Both the position numbers and the translations under genes were made by a program. Shown here piece after piece: positions 1 through 11,730 of a stretch of DNA of 64,000 nucleotides. Origin of the DNA: Branchipolynoe longqiensis (Eukaryota; Annelida; Polychaeta; Phyllodocida; Polynoidae); NCBI GenBank assembly GCA_030323885.1, contig CM059190.1, positions 101,602,483 through 101,666,482 on the forward strand, written 5' to 3'. Under the pieces are notes generated by a model. That model was given only the letters and a program-made list of their open reading frames with translations, did not search any database and had not been told where the DNA came from. The number at the start of each line of letters is the position of its first letter. Position 1 is the stretch's first letter.

Positions 1-99
1 TACCTGTGATGTGGCAACCACCAACATCTACATACACAATTTTAATTATAAAATAATTCCATAAAACTAAAAAAACACTACTAGATGTTCACTTCATTC

Positions 100-1085
100 G
101 ATTAATAATAATGTAAAAAACATATCTACACAAGAAATACGTATCCTGTATTCTTGGGTTTAAACTCATAAGAATAGCCGCTAACGCAATAGCGACAATC
201 AAGTCGAGCAACCGGCCAGAAGTAAACAATCACAGTGAAGTCAATCTACCGTACCGGCTCCCGAATCGGTTTAACGCCAATAAATTGTTTAATATATTCG
301 CCATATTCATAGTGAATATTGTTCTCCACAAGCTAACATAATAGCGAAAATCAGGTCGAGCAGCCGACCAGAAGTAAACAAACACGGCGATGTCAACTCT
401 ACCGTACCGTCTCCCGAAACGGTTTAAAGCAAATAAATTGTTTAATATATTCGCTAATATTCATAGAGAATATTGTTCTCCACAAGAAATACGTATCCTC
501 CTGTATTCTATACTCATAAGAATTACCGCTAAAACAATAGCGATAATCAGGTCGAGCAGCCAACCAGCAATAACCAACACGGCGATGTCAACCCTACCGT
601 ACCGGCTCCCGAATCGGTTTAACTCCTATAAATTCTTTAATATATGTGTCAATATTCTAATATTCATAGAATATTGTTCTCCACAAGCAATACGTATTCT
701 CCTGTATTCTTGGCGTTTAAACTCATAAGAATAACCGCTAAAAAACAAATAGCGATAATCAGATCGAGCAACCGACCAGAAGTAAACAATACGGCGATGT
801 CAACTCTGCCATACCGGCATCCGAATCGGTTTTTCGCCAATAACTTCTTTGATATATTCACCAATATTCTAACACTCGTAGAGAATATTGTTGTACACGT
901 TTCCTCCAGTATTCTTGGGTTTAAAGTCATAAAAACGCTATGAACCAATAGCGAATATCGAGTCGGAAATCTGACCAGAAGTAACATGGCGGTCATACTC
1001 ATGGTAGCGTACCGGCACACAAGTCGGTTCTACACTTATATTTCTTTAAAAACAGTCGCCAAAATCGTACAAACTAATCTTCATA
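100..1085. repeat. Diverged satellite, about 200-bp unit, five copies
   Basis: The block CCGTACCGGCTCCCGAATCG recurs near 251, 401, 595, 806 and 1008 (spacing 150-210). It alternates with GAATATTGTTCTCCACAAG, CGTATCCTCCTGTATTCT and CAATAGCGATAATCAGGTCG. Unit length varies by internal deletion. Open frames here are by-products of the repeat. Confidence 0.85.
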
Positions 1086-1284
1086 TGTTCATAATGAAAT
1101 GTGGAAAAAATAACCATAAACTCACTGCGAATTCTGCACTTATTGCATAAAAAAGACTGCTGCTTTCTCGCAAACGTCCACCGTTCACAAGTGGAATATG
1201 CTAATTGCTGGACCAGATGTTGCTACCTTCTCCCTCGGCCTCGAATAGCTGAGGCTTAGTACCGATGTAAAATATGACAATAAT

Positions 1285-1350
1285 TGGCTAGTTCGAATCC
1301 CATTCTTATATGACTTTAGATGTTGCTAAAAACATAAAACCCAAACAACA
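1285..1350 (+). mobile_element. SINE fragment, 3' end
   Basis: AGTTCGAATCCCATTCTTAT is joined directly to GACTTTAGATGTTGCTAAAA and an ACCCAAACAAC tail. Confidence 0.5.
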
Positions 1351-2689
1351 GTTAGGTATGGACGATAATAGTCACAATAAGGATAGCTGGACATTTTTCT
1401 GCTAACTCAAATAACAAATAAACACACAGTATATTGTTTTCACTCACCTACAGGTCACGTTTTATTGGCAACATTTAAAAAAAAAAAAAATCACTTATCA
1501 TCACCATCATCACTATGCCCATATGTGGACACCCCGGACTGTAAAACAAAATGTACAGCGTCGTTGAGCTGCAGGCAGCCAGCGTGTTGTGCTTGGGAGA
1601 CGGCTTGGAGGTCGGAGGTCAGTTTGGTCGGTCAGAGGTTAGGTGTGTGGACCTCACTCGTCTCCCAGGAGCTCAACACCGCTAAATAACCAGCGAGTAC
1701 CTCGGCTTGCACAAACTTTGTCTCACCATTCTGTTTAACAGATTTACCGTATTCTCACGGGTTAACACCCCAGGCATTTAAATTAGCAAATCACTGAAGG
1801 TGGGGGGTGGGCGTTTACTCACACATGGGCATTTAAAGGGGTGGACGTTTATGAAATATTGGCCAATTGGTGGTAGGGGCAGGAGCGGGGGCGGTAACCC
1901 GTGAGTATACGGCGGTAGTAGTATTTGTTTTTTGTTCTTATTACCAATAGCAATAATAAACTGGAGGTTATTATAAATTAGGAAGGGAATGATTCGTGAC
2001 TAATGAGACAAAATGCTTAAAATAAAGAATAAGAGATATGTGGGCGGTGGGGAAAGAGGGGGCAGGGAGGGAGGCTGTTAAATACCTACCTACGATGATG
2101 CACATGGCTCTAAGTTTCAGTATTTACCCCAATAGTGATCGATGATAAATATTGGAATTTGAGAAATGTATAAAATTGGGATTTCGGCCCAGTATCCTTG
2201 TATACTATATCATATTATATCATACACAGTCGCAGTCAGAGGGAGTACCTAGAGATTGGTGGGTGAGAAGGGACACAAAATGATCAGGCAAGGCTTTCTG
2301 ACGGCTATGTTTGTTTTGTGAGTAGCATCAGTTAGGAATTCACCACACACTGAATATATACATGTATATATCCGTAAACACAGCATGAAATGGCTCGTCC
2401 ACTTATCCACTCATAGAGTAAGATCAATGAAAAATGACTTGAGATTGTTTAAAAGGTATATATAATAGTAAGTATTGCTATACAAAATACTCTTTTCTCG
2501 TTTTACATAGGGCTAGCATGTGGCGGTAGGACACACTTGTATTAGTATTAAGACAGGCGTTAGTTAGTAACGTCAGTGGATTGATTCGCAGACCAGACCC
2601 AAGACGCGTCTGTCGATGGTGGACTTGGCGGGGCGGGGGGTTACCTAGCAGTAAAGAGATTATCAATAGCATTTACAAGGAGAGGCATA

Positions 2690-2800
2690 AACTCAAGGTT
2701 CAAACCCCGACTGAGTCAAACCAATGACTTTATAAAATGGTATACTTGTTTCTACCTAGCCTGGTGCTCGGCATTACTAGGATAGGGCAGGGCATAGTGG
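2690..2800 (+). mobile_element. SINE fragment
   Basis: AAACTCAAGGTTCAAACCCC (B box) with AGTCAAACCAATGACTT and GCCTGGTGCTCGGCATTACT. The rest is lost. Confidence 0.65.
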
Positions 2801-3554
2801 AATGAAGAACAATTGTCTGCGATTGAAATTTCCCCCCCCCCCGCTTCATCAATGAATATAACAAAGGAAATAAAAACCCTTCGATTAGATTGGAAAACAC
2901 TCGGTGATACCCGCTTTCAAGGGTTTTTAGGACTTTCGGGGGTGGGGTTTACAGGTAGCGAAATATGCATGGTTCTTTTCTGTAAGGTCCATTCTACTAC
3001 CGGGCTTCACAACACACCCTGCCCCGAACCAGCAGCACACCGACAGTCTCTATGGCGAGTGAAACCATACGGCCGAGTCGATTCCTCTTCATATATACGC
3101 ATCACCTACCGTATTAATTTACAACTCGGGTTCATTTTGCGCAACACCAAGGCACTGATACAAACATATCCGACTCCACTCTTACACAACATCAGTTCAA
3201 TTGTGTTGCTGTCAAATTCAGATAACCATATTTTATACATATCTCCTTTATCCATTAATCTGTAATATATGCAATGAAAGTGTTGGGTTTATTTATATAT
3301 CCTGTTTTAAGGTGAGGAGATGTTAAGGTTCTTTCTTGCCTCCCTAGAAAGTAGAGATAACATTGCAGACTAACTGGTGACAAACCATCCATCACTGCCT
3401 CCTCCCTATCTATATCCACGCAGAAGCCCCCACCCCCACCCCCACCCCTCCCATACCCCCCGCCCTGCCCACCACCTCTCCCAGACATACAAGTGTCATT
3501 AGCATCCATGTGTAGTGCACGCGTTCTGATGATTACTAGTTAATGACACGACTT

Positions 3555-3555
3555 G

Positions 3556-3586
<31 letters not shown>

Positions 3587-3594
3587 GCACACAC
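3555..3594. repeat. CA microsatellite
   Basis: CA dinucleotide run with CG interruptions at the end. Confidence 0.95.
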
Positions 3595-4237
3595 CCTCCA
3601 CACTCACACATAGCGGTCTCAGTCTACAGTAGTACTCCATACTAATCCACAAAAGGCCATATACATTTTGCAATCAAAAACATTCAACATGGAAACAAGC
3701 AATGAAGCTATAAATATGTACAAGACACCGACCGACATCACTGTTCGCTCTAGGACAAATTCAAAAAAAGATTTCCATCGTATATTTCAACGTTTTTTTG
3801 TTTGCATTTTTTTTTGTATATATATATTTTTATTTGTTTTACTAAACTTCAAATATTGAATCAATTCTGGGCTTTGATATATTTACTTTTCCATTCACAT
3901 TTTTCTTTCTTCTCTTGTTAATTTTTTCTCGCCTTTCTTTCCATTTGTATCCATAATAACCATTATTATTATTATCATTACCCTATTCTGTATTATTGTC
4001 GTATATTATTATTAGCATTTGAAGATGAGTAAACATGGGATCTTCATTACATACAATCGTTAAAATAAGTTGTCGAAGCGGGCTTTTGAGCCTGGCGGGT
4101 GGGGGATGGGGGAGAGAGGTGGTGGGGGGTGGGGATGTGTGCCCCACCCTTCCAGGTTACCAGCACCACCCTCTCCAAGTCCCAGGTTCCAGCCAGTCTG
4201 CGTACACTCAGTGCCAGGCACGGGGTCGCCTTCACCG

Positions 4238-4310
4238 ACGCACGGGTCCTCCTCCTGTTCCTCCTCCTCCTGTTCCTCCTCCCCCTGTTGCTGTTTCTGT
4301 TCCTCTTACA
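4238..4310. repeat. CCT-rich microsatellite
   Basis: CCTCCTCCTGTTC units repeat, making frames on both strands that are low-complexity only. Confidence 0.85.
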
Positions 4311-4575
4311 GGCATGCACAATAAGTGCTAAAACTCCAAATCATTCTCCCCCACCAATCCATCTGTCCAGCAAGGAAGGACATGAGAGAGGAGGAGGAGG
4401 GGAGGATGACTCCAGATCCATATGGCTTGTCACATCGTCGAAGGGAGAATTACAAAATAAAATTTATATAAAAAAAAAAAAATTAAAGGGAGGGAGGGGA
4501 AAAAATATTGGGGAAAAAAATCCTCACAGTAACTGGATTCTTTTTATATTCATATATATAGTCTCCTTCGGCCAG

Positions 4576-4698
4576 TCAGACCTCATCTTTAATCAAACTC
4601 ATCCCAAGCACCGACTGTCGCCAAGCATTTTCCTCGTCGCCATAAGCATCCTCATCTTCAGCATCCTCATCTTCAGCATCATCCTCATCCTCATCCAT
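4576..4698 (-). CDS. Small acidic open frame, unrecognised
   Basis: This 40-codon frame overlaps the end of the candidate exon at 4691-4984 in another frame. It starts with an Asp/Glu-rich part (MDEDEDDAEDEDAEDEDAYG) and ends DEENAWRQSVLGMSLIKDEV before TGA. The first half is a GAT/GAG microsatellite-like run. The second half is not repetitive and looks protein-like. It could be a tail exon entered through the nearby AGCCCAG at 4702, or chance. I assign no function. Confidence 0.2.
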   Translation of the reverse strand: MDEDEDDAEDEDAEDEDAYGDEENAWRQSVLGMSLIKDEV

Positions 4699-4984
4699 CA
4701 CTGGGCTTCTCAGCCTCGCCGACCTGAGCCATGCACACTGACGTCATCACTCCCCGGGCGCCACCTGGTGGAAGCTGTGGGATTGTGTGTGTGTGGTGGC
4801 GGTGGTGGTGGTGGCGGTGGGGGGTTGGAGTTGGGGGTGATGGGTTGGGATGGTGGTACACGGAGAGGTGGGAGGTGGAGGTGGAGGCTGTCACAGTCTC
4901 TACGTTAAAAGGGTCGAAGTGCCATCGTTCCCTGCCGGTTGCCACGATGCTTGCCGCTGGTCTACGCCGGTCTTCAGTTCCCAG
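4691..4984 (-). CDS. Candidate 3' terminal exon, identity uncertain
   Basis: On the minus strand a long pyrimidine tract ends in CCGTCCTTGCAG at 4985, a very good 3' splice site. From there a phase 0 frame reads LGTEDRRRPAASIVATGRER, then WHFDPFNVETVTASTSTSHL, then a His/Pro/Thr-rich low-complexity part, and stops at 4691. I do not recognise the protein. It lies downstream of the kinase exons on the same strand. If the GC donor at 18745 joins here in phase 1, the kinase would end after three further codons (AGN, stop) and this would be mostly 3' UTR. If the weaker phase 0 donor is used, it would add about 97 residues. Possible polyadenylation signals (minus-strand AATAAA) occur near 3828 and 3290. 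Confidence 0.3.
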   Translation of the reverse strand: MGTEDRRRPAASIVATGRERWHFDPFNVETVTASTSTSHLSVYHHPNPSPPTPTPHRHHHHRHHTHTIPQLPPGGARGVMTSVCMAQVGEAEKPSDG

Positions 4985-5033
4985 CTGCAAGGACGGGAAG
5001 AAAAAAAGAACACACATGAGTAATCGGGTTTCT

Positions 5034-5560
5034 TTTTCTTTTTGTTTGGTTTGCGTTTTATGACATATAAGGTAATATCAGGACGGGTACCAACTTGTCA
5101 CAGTACACACTCATGGCAGCTTAGACTGTTCCCTTGTGGCATGCTCCCTTGTGGCATGTTCCCTTGTTCCTTGTTCATGCCACACAGACAATGAACCCGT
5201 TTTGCTTCGTGGCCGTTCCCACAGGTTGGACTCAGGGACCATATGGCCTTGTGCATGACACATGGGACGTATTGACTGGGAACATGGGGAATGAAATTGT
5301 TCATTTTCTGTGTGGTGCATCACAAGGTCACAAACAGTCTATGGATACACAGCCTTATAGTGCTGCCCCACTGGGAGAGCAGGCTGTCAGTACCATGACC
5401 CAATTTCCACATTATCCTCATACTGAACTAACCAGTCCTTTCACATATACAAGTATAAATTTTGTACGTCATTGGTTTGACTCAGCCGAAATTTTGAACT
5501 CCTGACCTTCCGCATGGGAAGCCTACTCTATACTGATTACTCACAAAGGCGGACGCTACG
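5034..5560 (-). mobile_element. tRNA-derived SINE with internal insertion
   Basis: The 3' end (5034-5120) and head side (5330-5560) are recognisable. Between them lies foreign sequence with a repeated CCCTTGTGGCATG block and a match to ordinary body only from 5340. Confidence 0.65.
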
Positions 5561-5669
5561 GGCTGTCTGGTGAGAAGGCACCGAAACGTGAACAACTCGG
5601 TCAGATATCACAATACCTGACTGACATTGTAGAAAATACTCAGAATATAGTACATATGCTCACACACTG

Positions 5670-5842
5670 ACCCCACACATACACACTCACACACACACCC
5701 CACACACAACGCGCTCGCACTGACCCCCCCCCCCTCCCCCCACACATGACATGCATATTGACCCCCACAAAAACACACACACACACACACACACCCCACA
5801 CACACATACGCACCGACTCCACACGCCACACACACACAGACC
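5670..5842. repeat. CA-rich low-complexity stretch
   Basis: CACACA runs with CCCC interruptions. The frames here (TH-rich, CV-rich) are repeat artefacts. Confidence 0.9.
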
Positions 5843-6112
5843 TTTTTCTTATCAACAAGCCGATCATGTTACTTCTACATGTCCTTTTGCTAAATGCCCT
5901 GATCTTTATTATTTACGCCAAAGAAACCGTCCACTTTACTGTGAATAATCGCCATTTAAGAGGGGACTTAAACGCTGTGCGAGAAAAACGGTGCCTCCAT
6001 CTTCAACAAATCCAAATACAAATGGATGTCTCAACAATCACACAAACACAAAAACACACAAGGACGCGGAAAGCCCGGCACTGAGACAGTGGCAATGTTT
6101 GTGGCGAGCAGT

Positions 6113-6405
6113 CACGTAATCAGCGCAAACTGGAGTCACGTGATCAACACAAACTGGAGCCACGTGATCCACACAAACTGGAGTCACGTGATCAGTGCAT
6201 ACTGGAGTCACGTGATCAACACAAACTGATGTCACGTGGTCAGCACAAACTGGTTTTTGATTAATTGATTGATTGAGTGGTGGTTCCTTTATGCCGTGTC
6301 GGCAGCATAGGCCATATTCATGGCGAGAATTGTTTGTTTTTTATTCAACCATCGCCTTTAGATATAATGTAAACTGGAGTCACGTGATCAGCACAAACTG
6401 GAGAC
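6113..6405. repeat. 24-bp tandem repeat with E-boxes (CACGTG)
   Basis: GTCACGTGATCAACACAAAC recurs with exactly 24-bp spacing: CACGTG (or CACGTA in the first) at 6113, 6137, 6161, 6185, 6209 and 6233, with one more at 6381. Between the last two units about 124 bp of unrelated sequence (TTGATTGATTGAG...) is inserted. TCACGTGA is a palindromic bHLH-zip (USF/MITF/TFEB type) site. Function unknown. Confidence 0.85.
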
Positions 6406-7062
6406 ATGCAGGGTAGGGTCATCCACTAGTCCTCACAAACACCACGACAGCCAGACGACTCGCCAACTACATACAGTAGTATGTCTCTTCACCGGACAAC
6501 TCTGCATCCGCATCAATGTTGTACTGATGCAACAGCTGTCCTGTACACGGGACGGTCAAATGACAGGGACAGTCATGCAAGACAAAAACAGTTTGCATGT
6601 TGAGAAATTGCCCGCACATGGCAGGGGTTCGCCAATGACAGGTGTCGGTGATGAGAGGTACTACTGTATTCAGATATAGAACACGGAGCGGCATGTGTGT
6701 GTGGTAGACAGGCCCGGGGATGAGACCAAAGGGGGCCGGAAGCGCCCGCAGGTTCCACGCGCTTACAGCCCTGCTGAGCCTGTAGTTGAATTGCTTTTCT
6801 AGATATGTTTTCCTGATAATTTGTAGGTCAAATCGGAGTACTACCCGATTGAAGGTGCATTCAAAGACGCCCAGACTGTAAGATTGTGGAACTGATGCGT
6901 GCTACCTGCCCCTAAGGGTTAATACTGGGGACGTAACTAGTCTCACTGCAAACCGTGCTAATTAAATGCGTCTGTAGTAAAACCACATTGGAATGTCGGT
7001 GTTTTGTTAGTAAGTCAAGTAGCCACGCTAGCACATTGCTGCATCTGACCTGATTATATTAA

Positions 7063-7410
7063 AGGTGCATAATCTGATGAAAGCATCAAAATTGCGTAAT
7101 CGAAACACTTGATCTAGATTTGATCCTACATATCGAACTTAGATACTGGCTCACTCGTTAAACTGTTATTGCTGCATACAATGACCACCGAGTCAATTTA
7201 ATAGATCATGTTACTGCTGAAGCCTGTGACGCCCAGCATTTCGATGTGCATGCCAAAAAGTAATTTTTCAGGTTTACATTTCAAATATCTCCAAAGTTAA
7301 CCTCTTTAAAATAAGTTACTTCGAACTACTGTAAAGTAGATTATAATTATCAACATAATATATCTATTTAGAAAATATGCGGAAACTGAAAATCATCGGA
7401 CTCTTCAACT
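7063..7410 (+). mobile_element. TTAA-flanked 348-bp element
   Basis: TTAA at 7059-7062 and 7411-7414. The ends are AGGTGCATAATCTGATG and, inverted, AGTTGAAGAGTCCGATG. The interior matches the other copies (for example TTGATCTAGATTTGATCC). Non-coding. Confidence 0.85.
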
Positions 7411-7528
7411 TTAATTTGTCATATGAGAGAAATGAATCCAGGTGCTCAGAATAATGGCCAAACCGATCTTCAAAATATCACGGTAATTCTAACTGTCCTT
7501 TTTCTATGTGTCCCAATCTTTATGTAAG

Positions 7529-7595
7529 TTTGTTGTTTGTTTGTTTGTTGTTGTTTTACGTCCTAGCAACATCTAAGGTCATATCAGGACGGGAG
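7529..7595 (-). mobile_element. SINE 3'-end fragment
   Basis: A TTTGTTTGTTTGTTG tail complement, TTTTACGTCCTAGCAACATC and ATATCAGGACGGG only. Confidence 0.65.
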
Positions 7596-7664
7596 AAAGA
7601 AATCTTTCGCATTACTGTGAATAAAAAAAAGAGCAAACTAATAGTCTATACAAGATGGCGACCA

Positions 7665-8085
7665 ATAAAGGATTTCCACCACCAGCCTATCCCCAGACGT
7701 AAGTGGAAGAACTATTGTTGTGAATAGCAGCTAACTGAGGGTCTGCTCTGGAGGATAAGGTCTTATAGAAGATTTTCACCACCAACCCACTCTCTAGTGG
7801 GAGTGGAAGAATTAATGTGGGTTGCAGCTCTGAGATAAACATCTTAACGAGGATTTCCACCACCAACCTGTGATCTGACCTCTAATGGCAGTGGAAGAAC
7901 TAATGATATTTGGGAGCAGATCACTGTGCAGTCTGCTCTGCGGAAAAGGTCTTACAGAGAATTCCCAGCTGCAACCTGCCCTCTGATGGCAAGAAGCAAT
8001 GCTGTGGATCAGTGGCAAGAAGCAATGCTGTGGATAGCAGTTCACTGCTCATGATCTGCTGAAAAGGTCTACTACTCACACTGTG
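7665..8085. repeat. Diverged tandem repeat of about 95 bp
   Basis: GATTTCCACCACCAACC and AGTGGAAGAACTA blocks recur near 7670, 7770, 7848 and 7957 with GTCTGCTCTG between them. The units are old and uneven. Confidence 0.65.
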
Positions 8086-8145
8086 TGGGTATTCTCAGGT
8101 CTCAAGATGCGAACGACTAAATAGGAACCTCACCTAACTATCAAT

Positions 8146-8397
8146 CAGGGATGAAAGTGGTCTCCGGGGAAAAAAAGCGGAAATGCTGATATTCTCCCAT
8201 ACATTTAATATTGTCAGGGAATCGCGGAAAATTCCCGGAAGTAGGGTTTGAAATATATTGGTATATGCTGAAAGTGCTGCACCGTTTGAAGCATGTATTA
8301 GTAGTGTACGCTGATAGTGCTGCAATGCTTGGAACATTTATTAATATTAGTAGTGTACGCTGATAGTGCTGCGGCGTCAGCACCATCAAAGAAGAGG

Positions 8398-8435
<38 letters not shown>

Positions 8436-8509
8436 TAGTATACGCTGATGGTGCTGCGGGATTGAAAAATCCCGGAAATCCGCGGAATCGCGGAGATCTT
8501 TCATCCCTG
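8146..8509. mobile_element. hAT-like non-autonomous element
   Basis: The ends CAGGGATGAAAG and CTTTCATCCCTG are inverted, with flanking ATCAAT on both sides (8140-8145, 8510-8515). The CAGGG-type terminus resembles hAT elements, though the visible duplication is 6 bp rather than 8. It contains an ATA microsatellite (8397-8434). Related copies lie at 35286 and 58454. Confidence 0.75.
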
Positions 8510-8631
8510 ATCAATGTGGAAATCAGTGAAGCGAAGCAGGACTTTATTCTAAATTTAATTCCACATCCACGACTCGCTGAATTTAATCGTCTATGTAATG
8601 AGTGAAGCTTCTGTACCAGGTCAGCAACAAG

Positions 8632-8690
8632 TATTTTTTGGTGGAGTTTTACGTCCTGGCAACATCTAAGGTCATATCAGAACGGGCAGC
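8632..8690 (-). mobile_element. SINE 3'-end fragment
   Basis: GTTTTACGTCCTGGCAACATC and GGTCATATCAGAACGGGC only. Confidence 0.6.
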
Positions 8691-9040
8691 AACAAAGGTG
8701 CTACTCAGTGAGAAATTAGTCGTCTATTTAAATAAAAAAATAAAACCTTTCATCCACATCTAATGAAAATGGGCTGAAAATTCAAATTTGTTTTGCCACT
8801 TTGATAAAAAAGGAAGCAAGCATCCATGAAATTAACACCGGTAAACCTGACAGGTCCGGACTGTATGTTGCTTGACTATACGAGGTAATCCTCCGAACTT
8901 CGACTTGGCAGTGTGACGGTTAGTGCCTAATTTTACCAGCCTCACACTTTCTTCACCTACAGTGTTTTCATCCTGGTTGACCCTCATTGTGTCTGTTTGC
9001 ACACGCATGGTGATTTCATAGTGCTGCCCCATTGTGTCAG

Positions 9041-9350
9041 TTTGTTTGGGTTTTACATCCTAGCAACATCCATAGTCATATCAAGATGTGTACCAACTTG
9101 TGAATGCACACTCATGGCGATTTCATAGTGCTGCCCCACTGGAAGAGCAGGCCGCCAGCACCATGACCTGATATCCCACTCAGTCACATTATCCTGATAC
9201 TGAACTAACCAGTCCTTTCCGTATCCCAGTAACACCGAGTGTCAGCCTAGGTAGCGATAAGTATCAATTATGTAAGTCATTGCTTTGACTCGACCAGGAT
9301 TTGACTCCCGACCTTCCACACAGAACTCATTTGAGTCACCAGCTGTTCGA
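9041..9350 (-). mobile_element. tRNA-derived SINE
   Basis: Tail, 3' end and body are present (CATGACCTGATATCCCACTC, CATTGCTTTGACTCGACC). The head is eroded after the B box region. Confidence 0.8.
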
Positions 9351-10305
9351 GATGCATGAAAGTATGACTAGTGGTCTAGAGCAGCGAAATGCCAATCGCA
9401 ACTCGCACTAGCCATGGACATGCGTCAGGCATCACTGAGGGGCTTCGTATAGATTATTTAAGCAAATCTAATAATCAAAACAAAATGTGGATATAATTAA
9501 TTTGCATACACTTTTACCCACCCCCACCCTCAAAACACACACAAAAAGAAAAGAGAATACAAATAACTTTGGGGTTTCAGAAATGGATTAATTATGTAAC
9601 AAAAATTGTTTTAAAAAAAGATTAAAATAAAATAAATTAGGCCATGAACTCTTGAACCATAACATTGTTGTTGGTTTTCTATTGGGTATATTCACAAAGC
9701 CCTTAACTAGTGCACAGCCCCCTCCTATTCTTGCATACAAGCCGATCCTTAAAAAGTAATAAATAAAAAAAATTTAAACAAAAAAAATATACAATAATTC
9801 TGTAGACAAGCAGTAATGTCAATGAGGCGATAATCTTTAAAAACCAGTGAAGCAAGCATGCCATCGCAAGTTCCCTACAGAATCTGTTCGGACTCATCGT
9901 CAATCTGACGGCTTCTTTTCGCAACCCCCTCAAGTTTCTTAGCGACGCACATGTAGCTGGGTAGAAATGGGCAGGCAGTGAGTGGGACGACTAGGATGGT
10001 AGAAACGCGGAACTAGGCAGATCACAGGGTGGAGGCTGGGATAAACATCACGTCACCAGGGTAGAGAGACAATATCGGACAAAAAGTGCACCGCACAGTG
10101 ACATCACGAAGAAATATGAACCCACCCCCTCCTCCCATCAGATTAAAAGATCCTTCCGAGTAGATAAGTAGAGAAAGTAATGTGTGTGTGCGTGTGTGTG
10201 TGGGAGAGGGGCGGTCTCTTCCAGGCAGCAGCACTGGTTAAACCCACATTAAACTTACCAGGGACGGGCTACCTAAACACAGTTGATTCAAGCTGTTGTT
10301 ATTCT

Positions 10306-10672
10306 GAGTTGTTGTTGTTGTTTGTTGGCGTTTTACGTCCTGGCAAAATCTAAGGATATATCAGGATGGGCACCGACCTGTGACAATACACACTCATGGC
10401 AGCTTTAGTGCGCGGGTATTCTCAGACCTGGTCTCCCAGTGCTGCCCCACTGAGAGAACAGGCCGCCGACATCAATACCCAATTTCCCACTCAGTCACAC
10501 TATCCCAATACTGAGCTATCCAGTCTTTGCCATATCCTAGTAATGCCGAGCACCAGGCTAGGAAGCGACAAGTATCAATTTAGTAACTCATTGGTTTGAC
10601 TAGAGGGTAATTTGAATTCCGGACCTTCCACATAGGAAGCCTGCGCTCCACTGATTCAGCCACCGTGTCTGG
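10306..10672 (-). mobile_element. tRNA-derived SINE
   Basis: Nearly complete: a GTT-rich tail complement, GTTTTACGTCCTGGC, the body, and a head ending GATTCAGCCACCGTGTC (head type 1). Confidence 0.85.
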
Positions 10673-11661
10673 TGTCAATCCGAATGTGAAGAGTGCGTGT
10701 GATGCATAGACAGGTTTCCTACCCACTACAGTATCAGCCAAATTACTACTTAGCTAAATACAAATATAGATAATGGCTCATGTCATTTTTATGTTTATTT
10801 AGCCAAATAGATAATTGCTAATTCTATTCCTAAAATTATTTTGATGAGGATAACACTAAACTAGAAAGGCAAATAAAATCCCCCCATACCCCTTCTTTAA
10901 ATTTGAAAATTTGCTCAATTCCAGGCCAGAGTTAGTTGCTATTTTCCAACCAAAACACACCAAAAAAAAAAATCATCCAAACCCACAAAGAATAACGGAA
11001 GTGGAGGGTGGGTGGGTAAAATTCGCTACTACCACAAATTTCACCTTGTGGCTGCAGACTGCCACTATTGTAGGGAGTACTGGTGGAAACTTGAGGCCAT
11101 AGCTGGGGAGGGGGGGGGGGAAACAAAACGCTCACACAAGGGGCGGGGATATGGGTGCAGGCAGCAGCTGGAGTGGCAGGGAGGCTGGGACGAGATCTCA
11201 CTGGGTGTAGGGCATCATCACCATCATCAACTGGTGGGGTGAGGGGAGCGGAGCGGATAGGGCATCAGCAACAGAGAGTAGAGTAGAGGCTGGTTTAGCT
11301 ACCGGATTATGTTTACGTAATTGGACAGGCCGAAGGAGGGCAGGTTGCTGCCGGCCAGAAGCTGTCGGTCTGTGCACAAAGACCACGCTGACGAACAACC
11401 TGCAACCACCACCACCACAAGTTACAACAACGACAACCACCGGGCCCCGCTCAGCGCTAAGGACCCCAGTGGTATTACTGCACATGCGCTACATCGATAC
11501 CGGGGAGTGCTTTTTCTGCTTGGTGAAATGATACTAGTACCATGTGAAGTCAGTAGACTATTGTTCATTAACAAATAGCAAAATAGCTTTGAATATTTGC
11601 GATAAAAAGAAACTAAAGGAAACGGTTGTGCATACTTGAAGGTATAATAATAGTCGTCGTA

Positions 11662-11730
11662 GGTGGAAGGATTGATTTCAAATGGGCCTCAGCCTTCAAC
11701 TTCTACCCATTTGAAATCGCTCCATCCACC
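11662..11730. other. Long hairpin-forming inverted repeat
   Basis: GATTTCAAATGGG (11674-11686) pairs perfectly with CCCATTTGAAATC (11706-11718), and outer GGTGGA/TCCACC extends the stem. The loop is about 19 nt. Confidence 0.85.

Larger units (their letters stand above)
1086..4560. other. Sequence without a recognised gene
   Basis: Apart from two SINE fragments, a poly-C run (2830), a C-rich stretch (3425-3480) and microsatellites, I see nothing. 3780-4020 is AT-rich with ATT repeats. If the exon at 4984 is terminal, 3290-4575 would be its 3' UTR. Confidence 0.6.

Noticed and set aside
4099..4908. 269-codon plus-strand frame
   Set aside because: It is dominated by low-complexity Leu/Gly runs from CCT and GGT repeats and is antisense to the better-supported exon.
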